Assembly (NCBI GenBank): GCA_025210525.1
Contig: JAOARP010000047.1
Span: 620,001-684,000 of the forward strand
Direction: 5' to 3'
Origin: Marinisporobacter sp.
GTDB lineage: Bacteria; Bacillota; Clostridia; Peptostreptococcales; Thermotaleaceae
DNA length: 64,000 bases
In this document: positions 8,513-16,516 of the stretch, piece after piece
Layout of the letters: every line of letters begins with the position of its first letter
Numbering within the stretch: position 1 is the stretch's first letter
Notes under the pieces: generated by a model
The model's database searches: none
What the model was told of the DNA's origin: nothing
The model's input: the letters and a program-made list of their open reading frames with translations, nothing else
Translations under genes and position numbers: made by a program

Positions 8513-9266
8513 CTACATCCCCTCCTAAAAGGGTCACTACCCCTATAATCTTATTGAAAAATTCTTTTCTAGAATCTTTTCCTCGAAGGATTTGATTGAA
8601 AATCTTTCCATCTTTTAGAAATAATATCCGATCTGCATAGCTTGCTGTAAAAGCATCATGCGTTACTAACAATATGGTTGCTTCTAATTCTTTATTCAAT
8701 TTTTCAAGACTCTCTAGTAATAATCTTGAAGATTTAGAATCTAATGCACCTGTAGGTTCATCTGCTAATATTAAGGAGGGATCAATAATCATGGCTCTCG
8801 CACAAGCGATTCTTTGCTTTTGTCCCCCTGACATTTCATAGGGATATTTATTTAAAACCTCCACAACTTCAAGGGTTTTAGCTATTTTTTTTACAAGGTT
8901 ATCTATTTTCTCTGGATTTTTTTCTTGTATCGTTAACGCTAATGCAATATTTTCATAGCCCGTTAAAGTGTCTAATAAGTTAAAATCTTGAAAGATAAAT
9001 CCTAGCTCATCTCTCCTAAATTGATCTAATGCTTTTGCTTTTAATTTTGTAATATTTTGATCATTGATCATAATTTGTCCTGTTGTTACATGATCAATAG
9101 TAGAAATACAATTCAGTAGTGTGGTCTTCCCACTTCCAGAAGGACCCATAATCCCTACAAATTCCCCTTTACTCACTTGAAAGCTTACTTGATCTAATGC
9201 TTTTGTAATATTTCCTTTTTTCCCATAATATTTTTCTATTTTTTCTACCCTTAAAAGTTTTTCCAT
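8502..9266 (-). CDS. bceA: Bce-type ABC transporter ATPase
   Basis: This 254-aa ATPase has Walker A GPSGSGKTT, signature MSGGQKQRIACARAM, Walker B LILADEPTGALDS and switch LLVTHD. The ADEPTGALDS form is typical of the MacB/LolD/Bce group. I place the start at the ATG of MEKLLRVEKI (9266) because GGAGGAG lies 7 bases before it. A longer frame starting at 9281 would put the start codon upstream of that ribosome site. It is cotranscribed with bceB. Confidence 0.9.
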   Translation of the reverse strand: MEKLLRVEKIEKYYGKKGNITKALDQVSFQVSKGEFVGIMGPSGSGKTTLLNCISTIDHVTTGQIMINDQNITKLKAKALDQFRRDELGFIFQDFNLLDTLTGYENIALALTIQEKNPEKIDNLVKKIAKTLEVVEVLNKYPYEMSGGQKQRIACARAMIIDPSLILADEPTGALDSKSSRLLLESLEKLNKELEATILLVTHDAFTASYADRILFLKDGKIFNQILRGKDSRKEFFNKIIGVVTLLGGDVDVF

Positions 9267-9348
9267 ACAAATCTCCTCCATATATTTTCTATACCCTTAT
9301 TATAGTCAACTATACATGCTTCACCTATTGAATAAGCTTTCATTAAAG

Positions 9349-9362
9349 TTACATTTTCGTAA
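9349..9362 (-). promoter_or_regulatory. Putative BceR-type operator upstream of bceAB
   Basis: TTACGAAAATGTAA is an inverted repeat (TTAC-N6-GTAA) close to the TNACA-N4-TGTAA box known for BceR-type regulators. It lies 83-96 bases upstream of the bceA start, and a TATAAT-like -10 follows at about 9296-9301. The match is one base short of the consensus. Confidence 0.5.
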
Positions 9363-9368
9363 GATAAC

Positions 9369-9404
9369 AAAAAAGTGTAAATATTAAAATTCACACTTTT
9401 TTTA
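9369..9404 (-). terminator. Terminator after the bceS-like kinase gene
   Basis: AAAAAAAGTGT and ACACTTTTTT pair around an AT-rich loop right after the kinase stop codon. It separates the regulator pair from the transporter operon. Confidence 0.75.
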
Positions 9405-10415
9405 AATTCCTAGATGAAATTTACTTAACGGAAAAGTTATATTCACTTTTGTTCCCACCCCTAGCTGGGATGTCATATGGATTCCTAATCCTAGTTTTTC
9501 ACAAAGCTTTTTACAAATATAAAGTCCCATACCTGTAGAGGCTGTATACTTTCTTCCATGCTCTCCTGTAAATCCCTTTTCAAAAACATAATACATATCT
9601 TTTTCTGAAATACCTATACCATTGTCTTCTATTGTTAATATTACATTATTTTTATTCTTTTGGTTATATATTTTGATCTTACTATCTTTTTCTTTCTTAT
9701 ACTTAATGGCATTACTAATAACTTGATGCAATATAAACTGCACCCACTTCCTATCACTATATACTTCTTCATTGATTTCATCAATTTGTAGCTCTATTTT
9801 TTTATAAATAAAATCTTTGGCATTTCTTCTGATGGTATGATTGATCACTGTATTTAACTCAAATTTTTTGATTAAATAATCTTTACTCACATGACTACTT
9901 CTTGCATAATATAAAGCTTGTTCTACAAATTCATCTATTTTCTTTATTTCTTGGTCTATATTGTGGATAGATTCACTTTTATTATTTTCTATGATTAACA
10001 GACTAGATGCAATAGGCGTTTTGATTTCATGAACCCAAGTTTCTATATATTCTCGATATTCTAATTGTAAATTTTTATACACATTTACATGCTCATGCAT
10101 AGATTTATTGCAGGCTCTTAATATTTCATAAAAAAGTTTTCCTTCTAAATGGCTTGGCTTTTCCATGATCTCTGCTAATAAATATTTTTGATCAAGACTT
10201 TCTAAAACCTCTTCCATATGATGATAGTGTCTTTTAGCCTTCCTAAATTCTATCAACATATAGCTTATCAATGGGAAAAACCATAAGATAAAAATAGAAA
10301 ATACTACATTCCCTTTTATATCTAATAATAAAAGCATACAAGCTAAAATAAAAAATCCTATAAAGTTTGTCAATAAGTATATAACTCTTTCCTTAAAATA
10401 ATCTTTTAATTTCAT
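9402..10415 (-). CDS. bceS: Intramembrane-sensing histidine kinase, BceS type
   Basis: The 337-aa kinase has two adjacent N-terminal membrane helices (about residues 12-31 and 35-55) with almost no extracellular loop, the mark of intramembrane-sensing kinases. The phospho-acceptor site is ETWVHEIKTPIA near residue 130. The N box is VISNAIKYKKE, G1 is DNGIGISEKDMYY and G2 is GMGLYICKKLCEKLG. Such kinases sense through the BceAB transporter encoded downstream. The start overlaps the response regulator stop by four bases (ATGA). Confidence 0.9.
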   Translation of the reverse strand: MKLKDYFKERVIYLLTNFIGFFILACMLLLLDIKGNVVFSIFILWFFPLISYMLIEFRKAKRHYHHMEEVLESLDQKYLLAEIMEKPSHLEGKLFYEILRACNKSMHEHVNVYKNLQLEYREYIETWVHEIKTPIASSLLIIENNKSESIHNIDQEIKKIDEFVEQALYYARSSHVSKDYLIKKFELNTVINHTIRRNAKDFIYKKIELQIDEINEEVYSDRKWVQFILHQVISNAIKYKKEKDSKIKIYNQKNKNNVILTIEDNGIGISEKDMYYVFEKGFTGEHGRKYTASTGMGLYICKKLCEKLGLGIHMTSQLGVGTKVNITFPLSKFHLGI

Positions 10416-11080
10416 GGCATCATATATCCTAATCCACGTCTTGTCTCGATTGCATGTTTTACACCTATTTCTTCCAGCTTTCTTCTTAACCTTGTTACAT
10501 TCACAGATAAAGTATTGTCATCCACAAAAACATTAGAGTTCCATAAATATTCCATGAGTTCATCTCTTGATACAATGCTTCCCTTATTTTTTATAAGGCA
10601 AGAAAGGATTTTTAATTCATTTTTTGTTAACTGCTCTGTATTTCCTTTATAGCTTATAGAACCATTAGCTAAATTTAATTCTAAATCATGATACATCAGC
10701 ACATCTCTATATTGATCTTTAGAAACTCTTTTTAAAACAGCTGCAATACGAGCCAAAAGAATTTGTGTATTATAAGGCTTCGTAATAAAGTCATCTGCTC
10801 CAAAATTCATGCTCATGAGTTCATCCATTTCACTATCTCTACTTGTAACGATAATAATAGGAATATCCGAATTTTTTCTAACTTCCCTACAAATATGGTA
10901 GCCATCAAAAACAGGTAAATTGATATCTAATAATATTAAATCTGCATTGGCTCTATCTATACGTTCAAGGATATTTTCAAATTGATCAGGTGCATCTATC
11001 TCATAACCATATTTAGATAAAAATGTTTTTAATTCTTCTCTAATCATTTTTGTATCTTCAATAATAATGATTTTTTTCAT
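10412..11080 (-). CDS. bceR: Response regulator, OmpR family, BceR type
   Basis: This 222-aa cytosolic regulator has a receiver domain with phospho-acceptor Asp in LILLDINLPVFDG, TSRD as the switch Thr/Ser region and FITKPYN as the conserved Lys. A winged-helix domain follows, ending RRGLGYMM. The start is the ATG of MKKIIIIED at 11080, because GGAGG lies five bases upstream. An in-frame TTG at 11092 would swallow that ribosome site. It is expected to switch on bceAB through the box at 9349-9362. Confidence 0.9.
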   Translation of the reverse strand: MKKIIIIEDTKMIREELKTFLSKYGYEIDAPDQFENILERIDRANADLILLDINLPVFDGYHICREVRKNSDIPIIIVTSRDSEMDELMSMNFGADDFITKPYNTQILLARIAAVLKRVSKDQYRDVLMYHDLELNLANGSISYKGNTEQLTKNELKILSCLIKNKGSIVSRDELMEYLWNSNVFVDDNTLSVNVTRLRRKLEEIGVKHAIETRRGLGYMMP

Positions 11081-11229
11081 AAATTCCTCCAAGATGAAAT
11101 ATTTATCATTTTGATTTTATTATATCAGAAAAATAATTATTCTATAAACCTAACTCCCTTGACTATATATATTTCTCTTTTCTAAAAATAAGAGTGTATA
11201 CATACTAATTCGTCTACATCCTTTATAAT

Positions 11230-12666
11230 TTATCCAGTTATTTCGTTTAGCTTATTTTCAAGAATTTCTTTTGCAACCTTTGGATTTGCCTTTCCTTTTG
11301 AAGCTTTCATGGTTTCTCCCATCAAAAACCCTATTGCCTTTCCTTTTCCGTTTCTAAAATCCTCTATAGCTTGAGGGTTCTTAGCAAGAATCTCCATGAT
11401 GATTTTTTCAATTGTGTTTGTCTCACTAATTTGACTAAGTCCCTTTTCCTTAATAATTTTTTCAGGAGTTTGATCCGTCACCATCAACTCTTTAAATACT
11501 TCTTTTCCTGCTGTACGGCTTATTTTTCCTTCATCAATGATTTTTATTAAAGCTGCTAAATCCTTTGATTTTACAGGCATATCTTCATTTCCTTCTTTTA
11601 ATACTCTTAATAATTCTACAAGTATCCAGTTGGCTGCCTCCTTTGGCTTGACTTCAAAGGATACAACTTCTTCAAAATAATTTGCAAGCCTCTTTTCTCC
11701 TACAAGGATTTCGATTTCATTTTCCGTAAGCTTATATTCTTTTAAGAATCTTTCTTTTTTTGATCTTGGAAGCTCTGGCAGATTTTCTTTGATCTTTTCT
11801 ATTTTTTCTTCTTCAATCACTACAGGAACTAAATCTGGTTCTGGAAAATATCTATAATCATGGGCATTTTCCTTAGAACGCATAGGAACAGTTCTTCCTT
11901 TTACACTATCCCATTTTCTTGTTTCTTGCTTTATTTTATATCCTTCTCCAAAGGTATATAATTCAATCTGTCTTTTTTCTTCCATTTGAAGGGCCCTTAA
12001 TATTTCTCTAAAGGAGTTCATATTTTTAATTTCTACCTTTGTATTTAATTTTTCTTGTCCAACTTCTCGAATAGAAATATTGGCATCACATCTTAAAGAA
12101 CCCTGCTCCATTCTACAATCTGATACCTCTGCATATTCGAGTATTCCTTTTAATTCCTTTAAAAAGGCTACAGCCTCTTCTGGAGAACGCATATCTGGCT
12201 CTGATACAATTTCAATAAGGGGAACTCCCGCTCTATTGTAATCTACTAAAGTAATAGGTTCATCTTCAAGGTGTATCAGCTTTCCAGCATCCTCTTCTAA
12301 ATGAATTCTTGTAAGATTGATTCTTGTATCTACCCCATCTACTTGAATATCTACATATCCCTTTGTGCAAATGGGCAAATCAAACTGAGAAATCTGATAA
12401 GCCTTTGGAAGGTCTGGATAAAAATAATTCTTTCTATCAAATTTATTCACTCTATTGATTTCACAATTTAAAGCTTTTCCAGCTTTGATTGCTAAATTTA
12501 CCACTTCTTTATTCAAAAGGGGTAAAGTCCCAGGAAGCCCTGTACAGATAGGGCAGGTATTCTCATTAGGACTTTTCCCAAATTCTGTTGAACAAGAACA
12601 AAATATTTTTGATTTTGTATTTAATTCTGCATGTATTTCAAGTCCTATAATCGTCTCAAAATCCAT
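11230..12666 (-). CDS. gatB: Asp-tRNA(Asn)/Glu-tRNA(Gln) amidotransferase subunit B
   Basis: The 478-aa subunit binds the mischarged tRNA. It shows the family opening FETIIGLEIHAELNTKSKIFCSCS with Cys zinc ligands (CSCS, then CPICTGLPG near 37-44), DYNRAGVPLIEIVSEPD and HDYRYFPEPDLVPV. A C-terminal YqeY-like helical domain ends near GKANPKVAKEILE. The length is normal. It follows gatA with no gap, and the order gatC-gatA-gatB is the usual Firmicute operon. Confidence 0.97.
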   Translation of the reverse strand: MDFETIIGLEIHAELNTKSKIFCSCSTEFGKSPNENTCPICTGLPGTLPLLNKEVVNLAIKAGKALNCEINRVNKFDRKNYFYPDLPKAYQISQFDLPICTKGYVDIQVDGVDTRINLTRIHLEEDAGKLIHLEDEPITLVDYNRAGVPLIEIVSEPDMRSPEEAVAFLKELKGILEYAEVSDCRMEQGSLRCDANISIREVGQEKLNTKVEIKNMNSFREILRALQMEEKRQIELYTFGEGYKIKQETRKWDSVKGRTVPMRSKENAHDYRYFPEPDLVPVVIEEEKIEKIKENLPELPRSKKERFLKEYKLTENEIEILVGEKRLANYFEEVVSFEVKPKEAANWILVELLRVLKEGNEDMPVKSKDLAALIKIIDEGKISRTAGKEVFKELMVTDQTPEKIIKEKGLSQISETNTIEKIIMEILAKNPQAIEDFRNGKGKAIGFLMGETMKASKGKANPKVAKEILENKLNEITG

Positions 12667-14142
12667 TTATTTTCCCTCCTTCATCACTGGAACTTCCCCG
12701 TATATTCCTAAAGCTTGTTCAAGAACAAAGGCTACTTGTAATAATTTCTTTTCTGAATAATGATTTCCTATAAACTGCACCCCTATAGGCAGCTTAGATT
12801 TACTAAATCCACAGGGAATAGATATAGCAGGTACCCCTGCAATATTTATGTTGACCGTATAAATATCTGATAAATACATTTGTAGGGGATTGTCCATTTT
12901 TTCTCCAATATTAAAGGGAAGTACAGGAGATGTAGGACTCAAGATCACATCATATTTTTCAAAAGTTTCTTTAAATGTACTTCTTATTTTCTTCCTGAAC
13001 AACATAGCTTTTTTATAATAAGCATCATAATATCCAGAGGATAAAACAAAGGTACCTATCATAATTCTTCTTTTCACTTCATCTCCAAAGCCTTCACTTC
13101 TAGAATTAATCATTAGTTCATCAATGGATTCAAAGTTTTCTGTTCTGTAGCCATATCGAACCCCATCATATCTTGCAAGATTTGAACTAGCTTCAGCTGA
13201 GGAGATCATATAATAAGCAGAAAGTCCAGCTTTTGTAATAGGCAGTGAAAACTCTTCTATGGTAGCACCTAAGGCTTCTAGTTTTTTCGTTGCATTTTGA
13301 ATACTTTCATGAATTTCTTCATCTAATCCTTCCTCAAATAATTCCTTTGGTACCCCTATTTTTAATCCTTTTATTCCTCTATCTAAATCATCTGTATAAT
13401 CAATTTTGATTTCTTCCTGTACGCTTGTTCCATCTAGTGGGTCATTTCCAACAAGTATATTAAGACTCATAGCACAATCCTTTACTGTTTTTGTAAAGGG
13501 TCCGATTTGGTCGAGGGATGAGGCAAAGGCAATGAGTCCATATCTTGAAACCAATCCATAAGTAGGCTTCAGTCCCACATTTCCACAAAATGCTGCTGGT
13601 TGTCTGATAGATCCTCCTGTATCTGACCCAATAGTAAGGGGTACAAAGCCTGCTGAAAGAGCTGCTGCTGATCCTCCTGAAGAACCTCCTGGAACCTTTT
13701 TTATATCCCAAGGATTTTTTGTACTTTTAAAGAATGAATTTTCTGTAGAAGAACCCATTGCAAATTCATCCATATTAGTTTTTCCTATGATAATAGCTCC
13801 TGCATCCTTTAATTTTTTCACGATGGTTGCATCATAGGGAGGGATAAAATCTTCTAGCATTTTCGACGCACAAGTTGTTTTAACTGCTCTTGTACAAATA
13901 TTGTCCTTTAACGCAACAGGAATTCCTCCCAACGCTCCTAACTTTTCTCCTCTTTTTATTCTTTCATCCATCTCCTTTGCTTCTTTTAAAGCTCTTTCCT
14001 CACAAAGAGTAATGAATGCATTAATTTGTCCATCTAATTTTTTGATTCTATTGATATAAGCTTTTACAATTTCTGTTACTGTAAAACTTTTTTCTATATA
14101 TCCTTGTTTAATTTTCTCTATCGTCATATGTTGGATTTTCAT
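12667..14142 (-). CDS. gatA: Asp-tRNA(Asn)/Glu-tRNA(Gln) amidotransferase subunit A
   Basis: The 491-aa subunit is an amidase that releases ammonia from glutamine. The catalytic Ser-Ser-Lys triad is visible: Lys in VALKDNI near residue 75, the Gly/Ser-rich loop GGSSGGSAAALSAG with the cis-Ser near 150, and the nucleophile region IGSDTGGSIRQPA near 172. The start MKIQHMTIEKIKQG and the length match the family. It lies 10 bases after gatC and directly before gatB. Confidence 0.97.
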   Translation of the reverse strand: MKIQHMTIEKIKQGYIEKSFTVTEIVKAYINRIKKLDGQINAFITLCEERALKEAKEMDERIKRGEKLGALGGIPVALKDNICTRAVKTTCASKMLEDFIPPYDATIVKKLKDAGAIIIGKTNMDEFAMGSSTENSFFKSTKNPWDIKKVPGGSSGGSAAALSAGFVPLTIGSDTGGSIRQPAAFCGNVGLKPTYGLVSRYGLIAFASSLDQIGPFTKTVKDCAMSLNILVGNDPLDGTSVQEEIKIDYTDDLDRGIKGLKIGVPKELFEEGLDEEIHESIQNATKKLEALGATIEEFSLPITKAGLSAYYMISSAEASSNLARYDGVRYGYRTENFESIDELMINSRSEGFGDEVKRRIMIGTFVLSSGYYDAYYKKAMLFRKKIRSTFKETFEKYDVILSPTSPVLPFNIGEKMDNPLQMYLSDIYTVNINIAGVPAISIPCGFSKSKLPIGVQFIGNHYSEKKLLQVAFVLEQALGIYGEVPVMKEGK

Positions 14143-14152
14143 ACTCTCACTC

Positions 14153-14437
14153 CTATTCTATTACCTTCGGAACCACCATATGGTCTTCTTTCATTCCTTT
14201 TGCATTTTGAAATAATTCCTCTTTATTCTCAAAAACTTTCATCTCGTCTTTTCTTAAAACAGACTTACTATCTTCAAATGTATTTAATGAAATCCCTGTA
14301 AAATCTTCCTCTTCTATATTTTCAAAATAAGTTAATATTTTTTCAAACTCTCCTCTACAGCTTTCTGCTTCTATATCTGTAAATTTTAATTTCGCAAGCT
14401 TTGCCATATGATGAACAGTTTCTATATTTATTTTCAT
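14153..14437 (-). CDS. gatC: Asp-tRNA(Asn)/Glu-tRNA(Gln) amidotransferase subunit C
   Basis: This 94-aa subunit stabilises the GatA-GatB complex. VHHMAKLAKLKFTD and FEKILTYFENIEEED are the conserved helices of the family. The start is the ATG of MKINIETV at 14437 after GGGAGGAAGCGT. A longer frame from 14461 lacks a ribosome site and adds a basic tail that the family does not have. Confidence 0.93.
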   Translation of the reverse strand: MKINIETVHHMAKLAKLKFTDIEAESCRGEFEKILTYFENIEEEDFTGISLNTFEDSKSVLRKDEMKVFENKEELFQNAKGMKEDHMVVPKVIE

Positions 14438-14523
14438 ACGCTTCCTCCCTCTATCAACCAAAATTTCTTTAAAATATTTAGAAAGTACTATTCCTCCTTA
14501 ATACATTTTTCTATTTATATCTT

Positions 14524-14580
14524 TTGGTAATAATATTCTCTATTACCAATTGTACCATACCCCTTCATTACCCCTTCATT
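14524..14580 (-). promoter_or_regulatory. gatCAB promoter region with palindrome and tandem repeat
   Basis: A perfect inverted repeat TTGGTAATA-N8-TATTACCAA (14524-14549) starts at the edge of a possible extended -10, TGGTACAAT on the minus strand (14549-14557), so it would cover the start site. Two exact tandem copies of ACCCCTTCATT (plus strand, 14559-14580) lie just upstream. This looks like an operator region, but no regulator is known. No T-box was found. Confidence 0.4.
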
Positions 14581-14623
14581 CTCTTATAAAAGCATCCTAA
14601 AATTCAATAGATTTTTCCATACG

Positions 14624-14660
14624 AAGAGCCTTTCATCCCATTCAAAGGACAAAAGGCTCT
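14624..14660. terminator. Hairpin after glnK
   Basis: AGAGCCTTT and AAAGGCTCT pair around an 18-base loop. It lies just after the glnK stop on the minus strand. The better T-rich tail is on the plus strand, so its strength for glnK is uncertain. Confidence 0.55.
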
Positions 14661-14665
14661 ATATT

Positions 14666-15028
14666 TTATTCTTTATTATTTAATGCAATCTTTCCTTCAT
14701 CACCATTTCTAATTCGGATTACATTCGAAACGTCATAAATAAATATTTTTCCATCTCCTACATTCCCTGTTCTTAATACTTTCTTTGCAGTTTCTACCAC
14801 TACATCAACAGGTACTTCACAAACAACTGTTTCCACCTTTATTTTAGGAAGTAATTGATCTACATATTCAACGCCCCTATAATTATGTGTTTTCCCCTTT
14901 TGAATTCCACATCCTAGAACATGAGTCACCGTCATGCCCTTCACTCCAATATCATTTAAAGCTTCTTTCAATTCCTCAAACTTCCTAGGTCTTGTGATAA
15001 TTTCAATTTTTGTGATTTTTTCATCCAT
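14666..15028 (-). CDS. glnK: Nitrogen regulatory protein P-II (GlnK/GlnB)
   Basis: The 120-aa protein forms the trimeric P-II signal protein that reads nitrogen and energy status and usually blocks AmtB. KIEIITRPRKFEELKEALND opens the family fold. The T-loop region around HNYRGVEYVDQLLPK has Tyr at the usual uridylylation position. TGNVGDGKIFIYDVSNVIRIRNGD is the C-terminal signature. I start at the ATG of MDEKITK (15028) after GGGAGGG. It lies 13 bases after amtB, the standard amtB-glnK pair. Confidence 0.93.
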   Translation of the reverse strand: MDEKITKIEIITRPRKFEELKEALNDIGVKGMTVTHVLGCGIQKGKTHNYRGVEYVDQLLPKIKVETVVCEVPVDVVVETAKKVLRTGNVGDGKIFIYDVSNVIRIRNGDEGKIALNNKE

Positions 15029-15041
15029 TCCAATCCCTCCC

Positions 15042-16301
15042 CTATGAGTTAATTTCAATTCCCCTTCTTTTAAAATCCACATAACTTTCAATTTCAAGCC
15101 CATGTTCTTCAATATCTAATCCTTTTTCTTCATCTTCTGCAGTTACCCTTAATCCAATAGTTAAGTCTATTCCTTTGAATAAGATGAAGCTTGTTCCTAA
15201 AGTCCAAAGAGCCACTGCACCTACCCCTATTATTTGTACCTTTAAAAGCTCTATGCCACCACCATAAAGAATACCTCCATCTATAGCAAACAATCCTACT
15301 AGGATAGTTCCAATAGATCCACATAATCCATGTACCCCTACAGCACCTACCGGGTCATCAATTTTTAAAACCTTATCCACAGACTCAATACCAAATATAA
15401 TCACAAAACCTGCTATAAAGCCTATCACTACTGCTCCAAAAGGGCTGATGATGTCTGTTCCTGCAGTAACTGCAACTAATCCTCCTAACGCTCCATTTAG
15501 AGTCATACTTACATCAGGTTTTTTATACTTTACCCAAGTAATAATCATTGTGGTCAAGGCTCCCATAGAAGCGGCTAAATTGGTTGTGATGAATATATGA
15601 GATATACTATTTGTATCCATTCCCGACAAAGTTGAACCAGGGTTAAAACCAAACCAACCAAACCATAATATAAACACTCCTAATGCACCTAAAGTAATAC
15701 TATGACCAGGGATAGCATGAATTTCACCATTTTTGCTATACTTTCCTATTCTCGGACCTATAATCCATGCCCCCATTAGTGCCGCCCATCCTCCTAAGGA
15801 GTGCACTACTGTTGAACCTGCAAAATCATGAAATCCCATTTCTGATAACCATCCTCCACCCCAGATCCAATGTCCTACGATAGGATAAATGATAGCACTA
15901 ATCATAAAACTATATAATAAATAGGAAATAAATTTCGTTCTTTCTGCCATAGCTCCTGAAACAATTGTTGCTGCAGTAGCACAAAATACGGTTTGAAAGA
16001 TGATAAAAGCTTCCTTTGGAATCCCTAGACCTAAATGTTCAAAGGTTCCTGTTGAAAATAGATGAATTTGTCCTATAAATCCTCCCATATCCTTTCCAAA
16101 CATCATACTAAATCCCAATATAAAGAAAATTAATGATCCTACTGAAAAGTCCATCAAATTTTTCATAATAATATTTCCAGCATTTTTCGCCCTAGTAAAT
16201 CCAGTCTCTACCATAGCAAAGCCAGCTTGCATAAAAAACACCAACGCAGTAGCGAGTAAAACCCATATCGTATCAATTGCAGTTATAAATTCCATATTCA
16301 T
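15042..16301 (-). CDS. amtB: Ammonium transporter AmtB
   Basis: This 419-aa membrane protein has about eleven helices and carries the ammonium channel signatures: MQAGFAMVETG near residue 24, DFAGSTVVHSLGGWAALMGA with the first pore His, and VHGLCGSIGTILVGLFA with the second pore His. The C-terminal tail would contact GlnK. An ANTAR-type leader with terminator and a consensus promoter precede it. The gene pair amtB-glnK is intact. Confidence 0.96.
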   Translation of the reverse strand: MNMEFITAIDTIWVLLATALVFFMQAGFAMVETGFTRAKNAGNIIMKNLMDFSVGSLIFFILGFSMMFGKDMGGFIGQIHLFSTGTFEHLGLGIPKEAFIIFQTVFCATAATIVSGAMAERTKFISYLLYSFMISAIIYPIVGHWIWGGGWLSEMGFHDFAGSTVVHSLGGWAALMGAWIIGPRIGKYSKNGEIHAIPGHSITLGALGVFILWFGWFGFNPGSTLSGMDTNSISHIFITTNLAASMGALTTMIITWVKYKKPDVSMTLNGALGGLVAVTAGTDIISPFGAVVIGFIAGFVIIFGIESVDKVLKIDDPVGAVGVHGLCGSIGTILVGLFAIDGGILYGGGIELLKVQIIGVGAVALWTLGTSFILFKGIDLTIGLRVTAEDEEKGLDIEEHGLEIESYVDFKRRGIEINS

Positions 16302-16361
16302 TCTCCTCTCTAATTTTTTTCATGCCAGCTGTACATGATTTTACATGAAGTTTATATAAAC

Positions 16362-16422
16362 TAAAAAAGCGTCTTCAACCAAGAGAAATCAAATTCTCTC
16401 GATTAAAGACGCCTTTGCCTTT
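16362..16422 (-). promoter_or_regulatory. ANTAR-type antitermination leader of amtB
   Basis: On the minus strand AAAGGC-AAAGGC-GTCTTT (16405-16422) forms a six-pair hairpin whose six-base loop has A1 and G4, the ANTAR recognition signature. Its 3' arm GTCTTT is part of the 5' arm of the following terminator (16369-16412, stem GCGTCTT/AAGACGC, then TTTTTTAG). An AAATGAATTCATTT palindrome lies just upstream and may act as the first hairpin. The layout copies that of glnA. Confidence 0.78.
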
Positions 16423-16450
16423 AAATGAATTCATTTTTAATATGGATATG

Positions 16451-16479
16451 ATTATAATACACTTTTCATTCTTTTGCAA
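16451..16479 (-). promoter_or_regulatory. Sigma-A promoter of amtB-glnK
   Basis: TTGCAA (16474-16479) and TATAAT (16451-16456) are separated by 17 bases on the minus strand, immediately before the ANTAR leader. Confidence 0.8.
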
Positions 16480-16516
16480 CACTTTTTTGTATTTTCTGAT
16501 ATTTTTCTTTAGGATA

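Noticed and set aside
12455-12760. 101-codon plus-strand frame over gatB/gatA
   Set aside because: It is a shadow of two unmistakable genes on the other strand.
14462-14665. T-box or other tRNA-sensing leader before gatCAB
   Set aside because: No TGGNACCGCG-type T-box core or specifier stem was seen.
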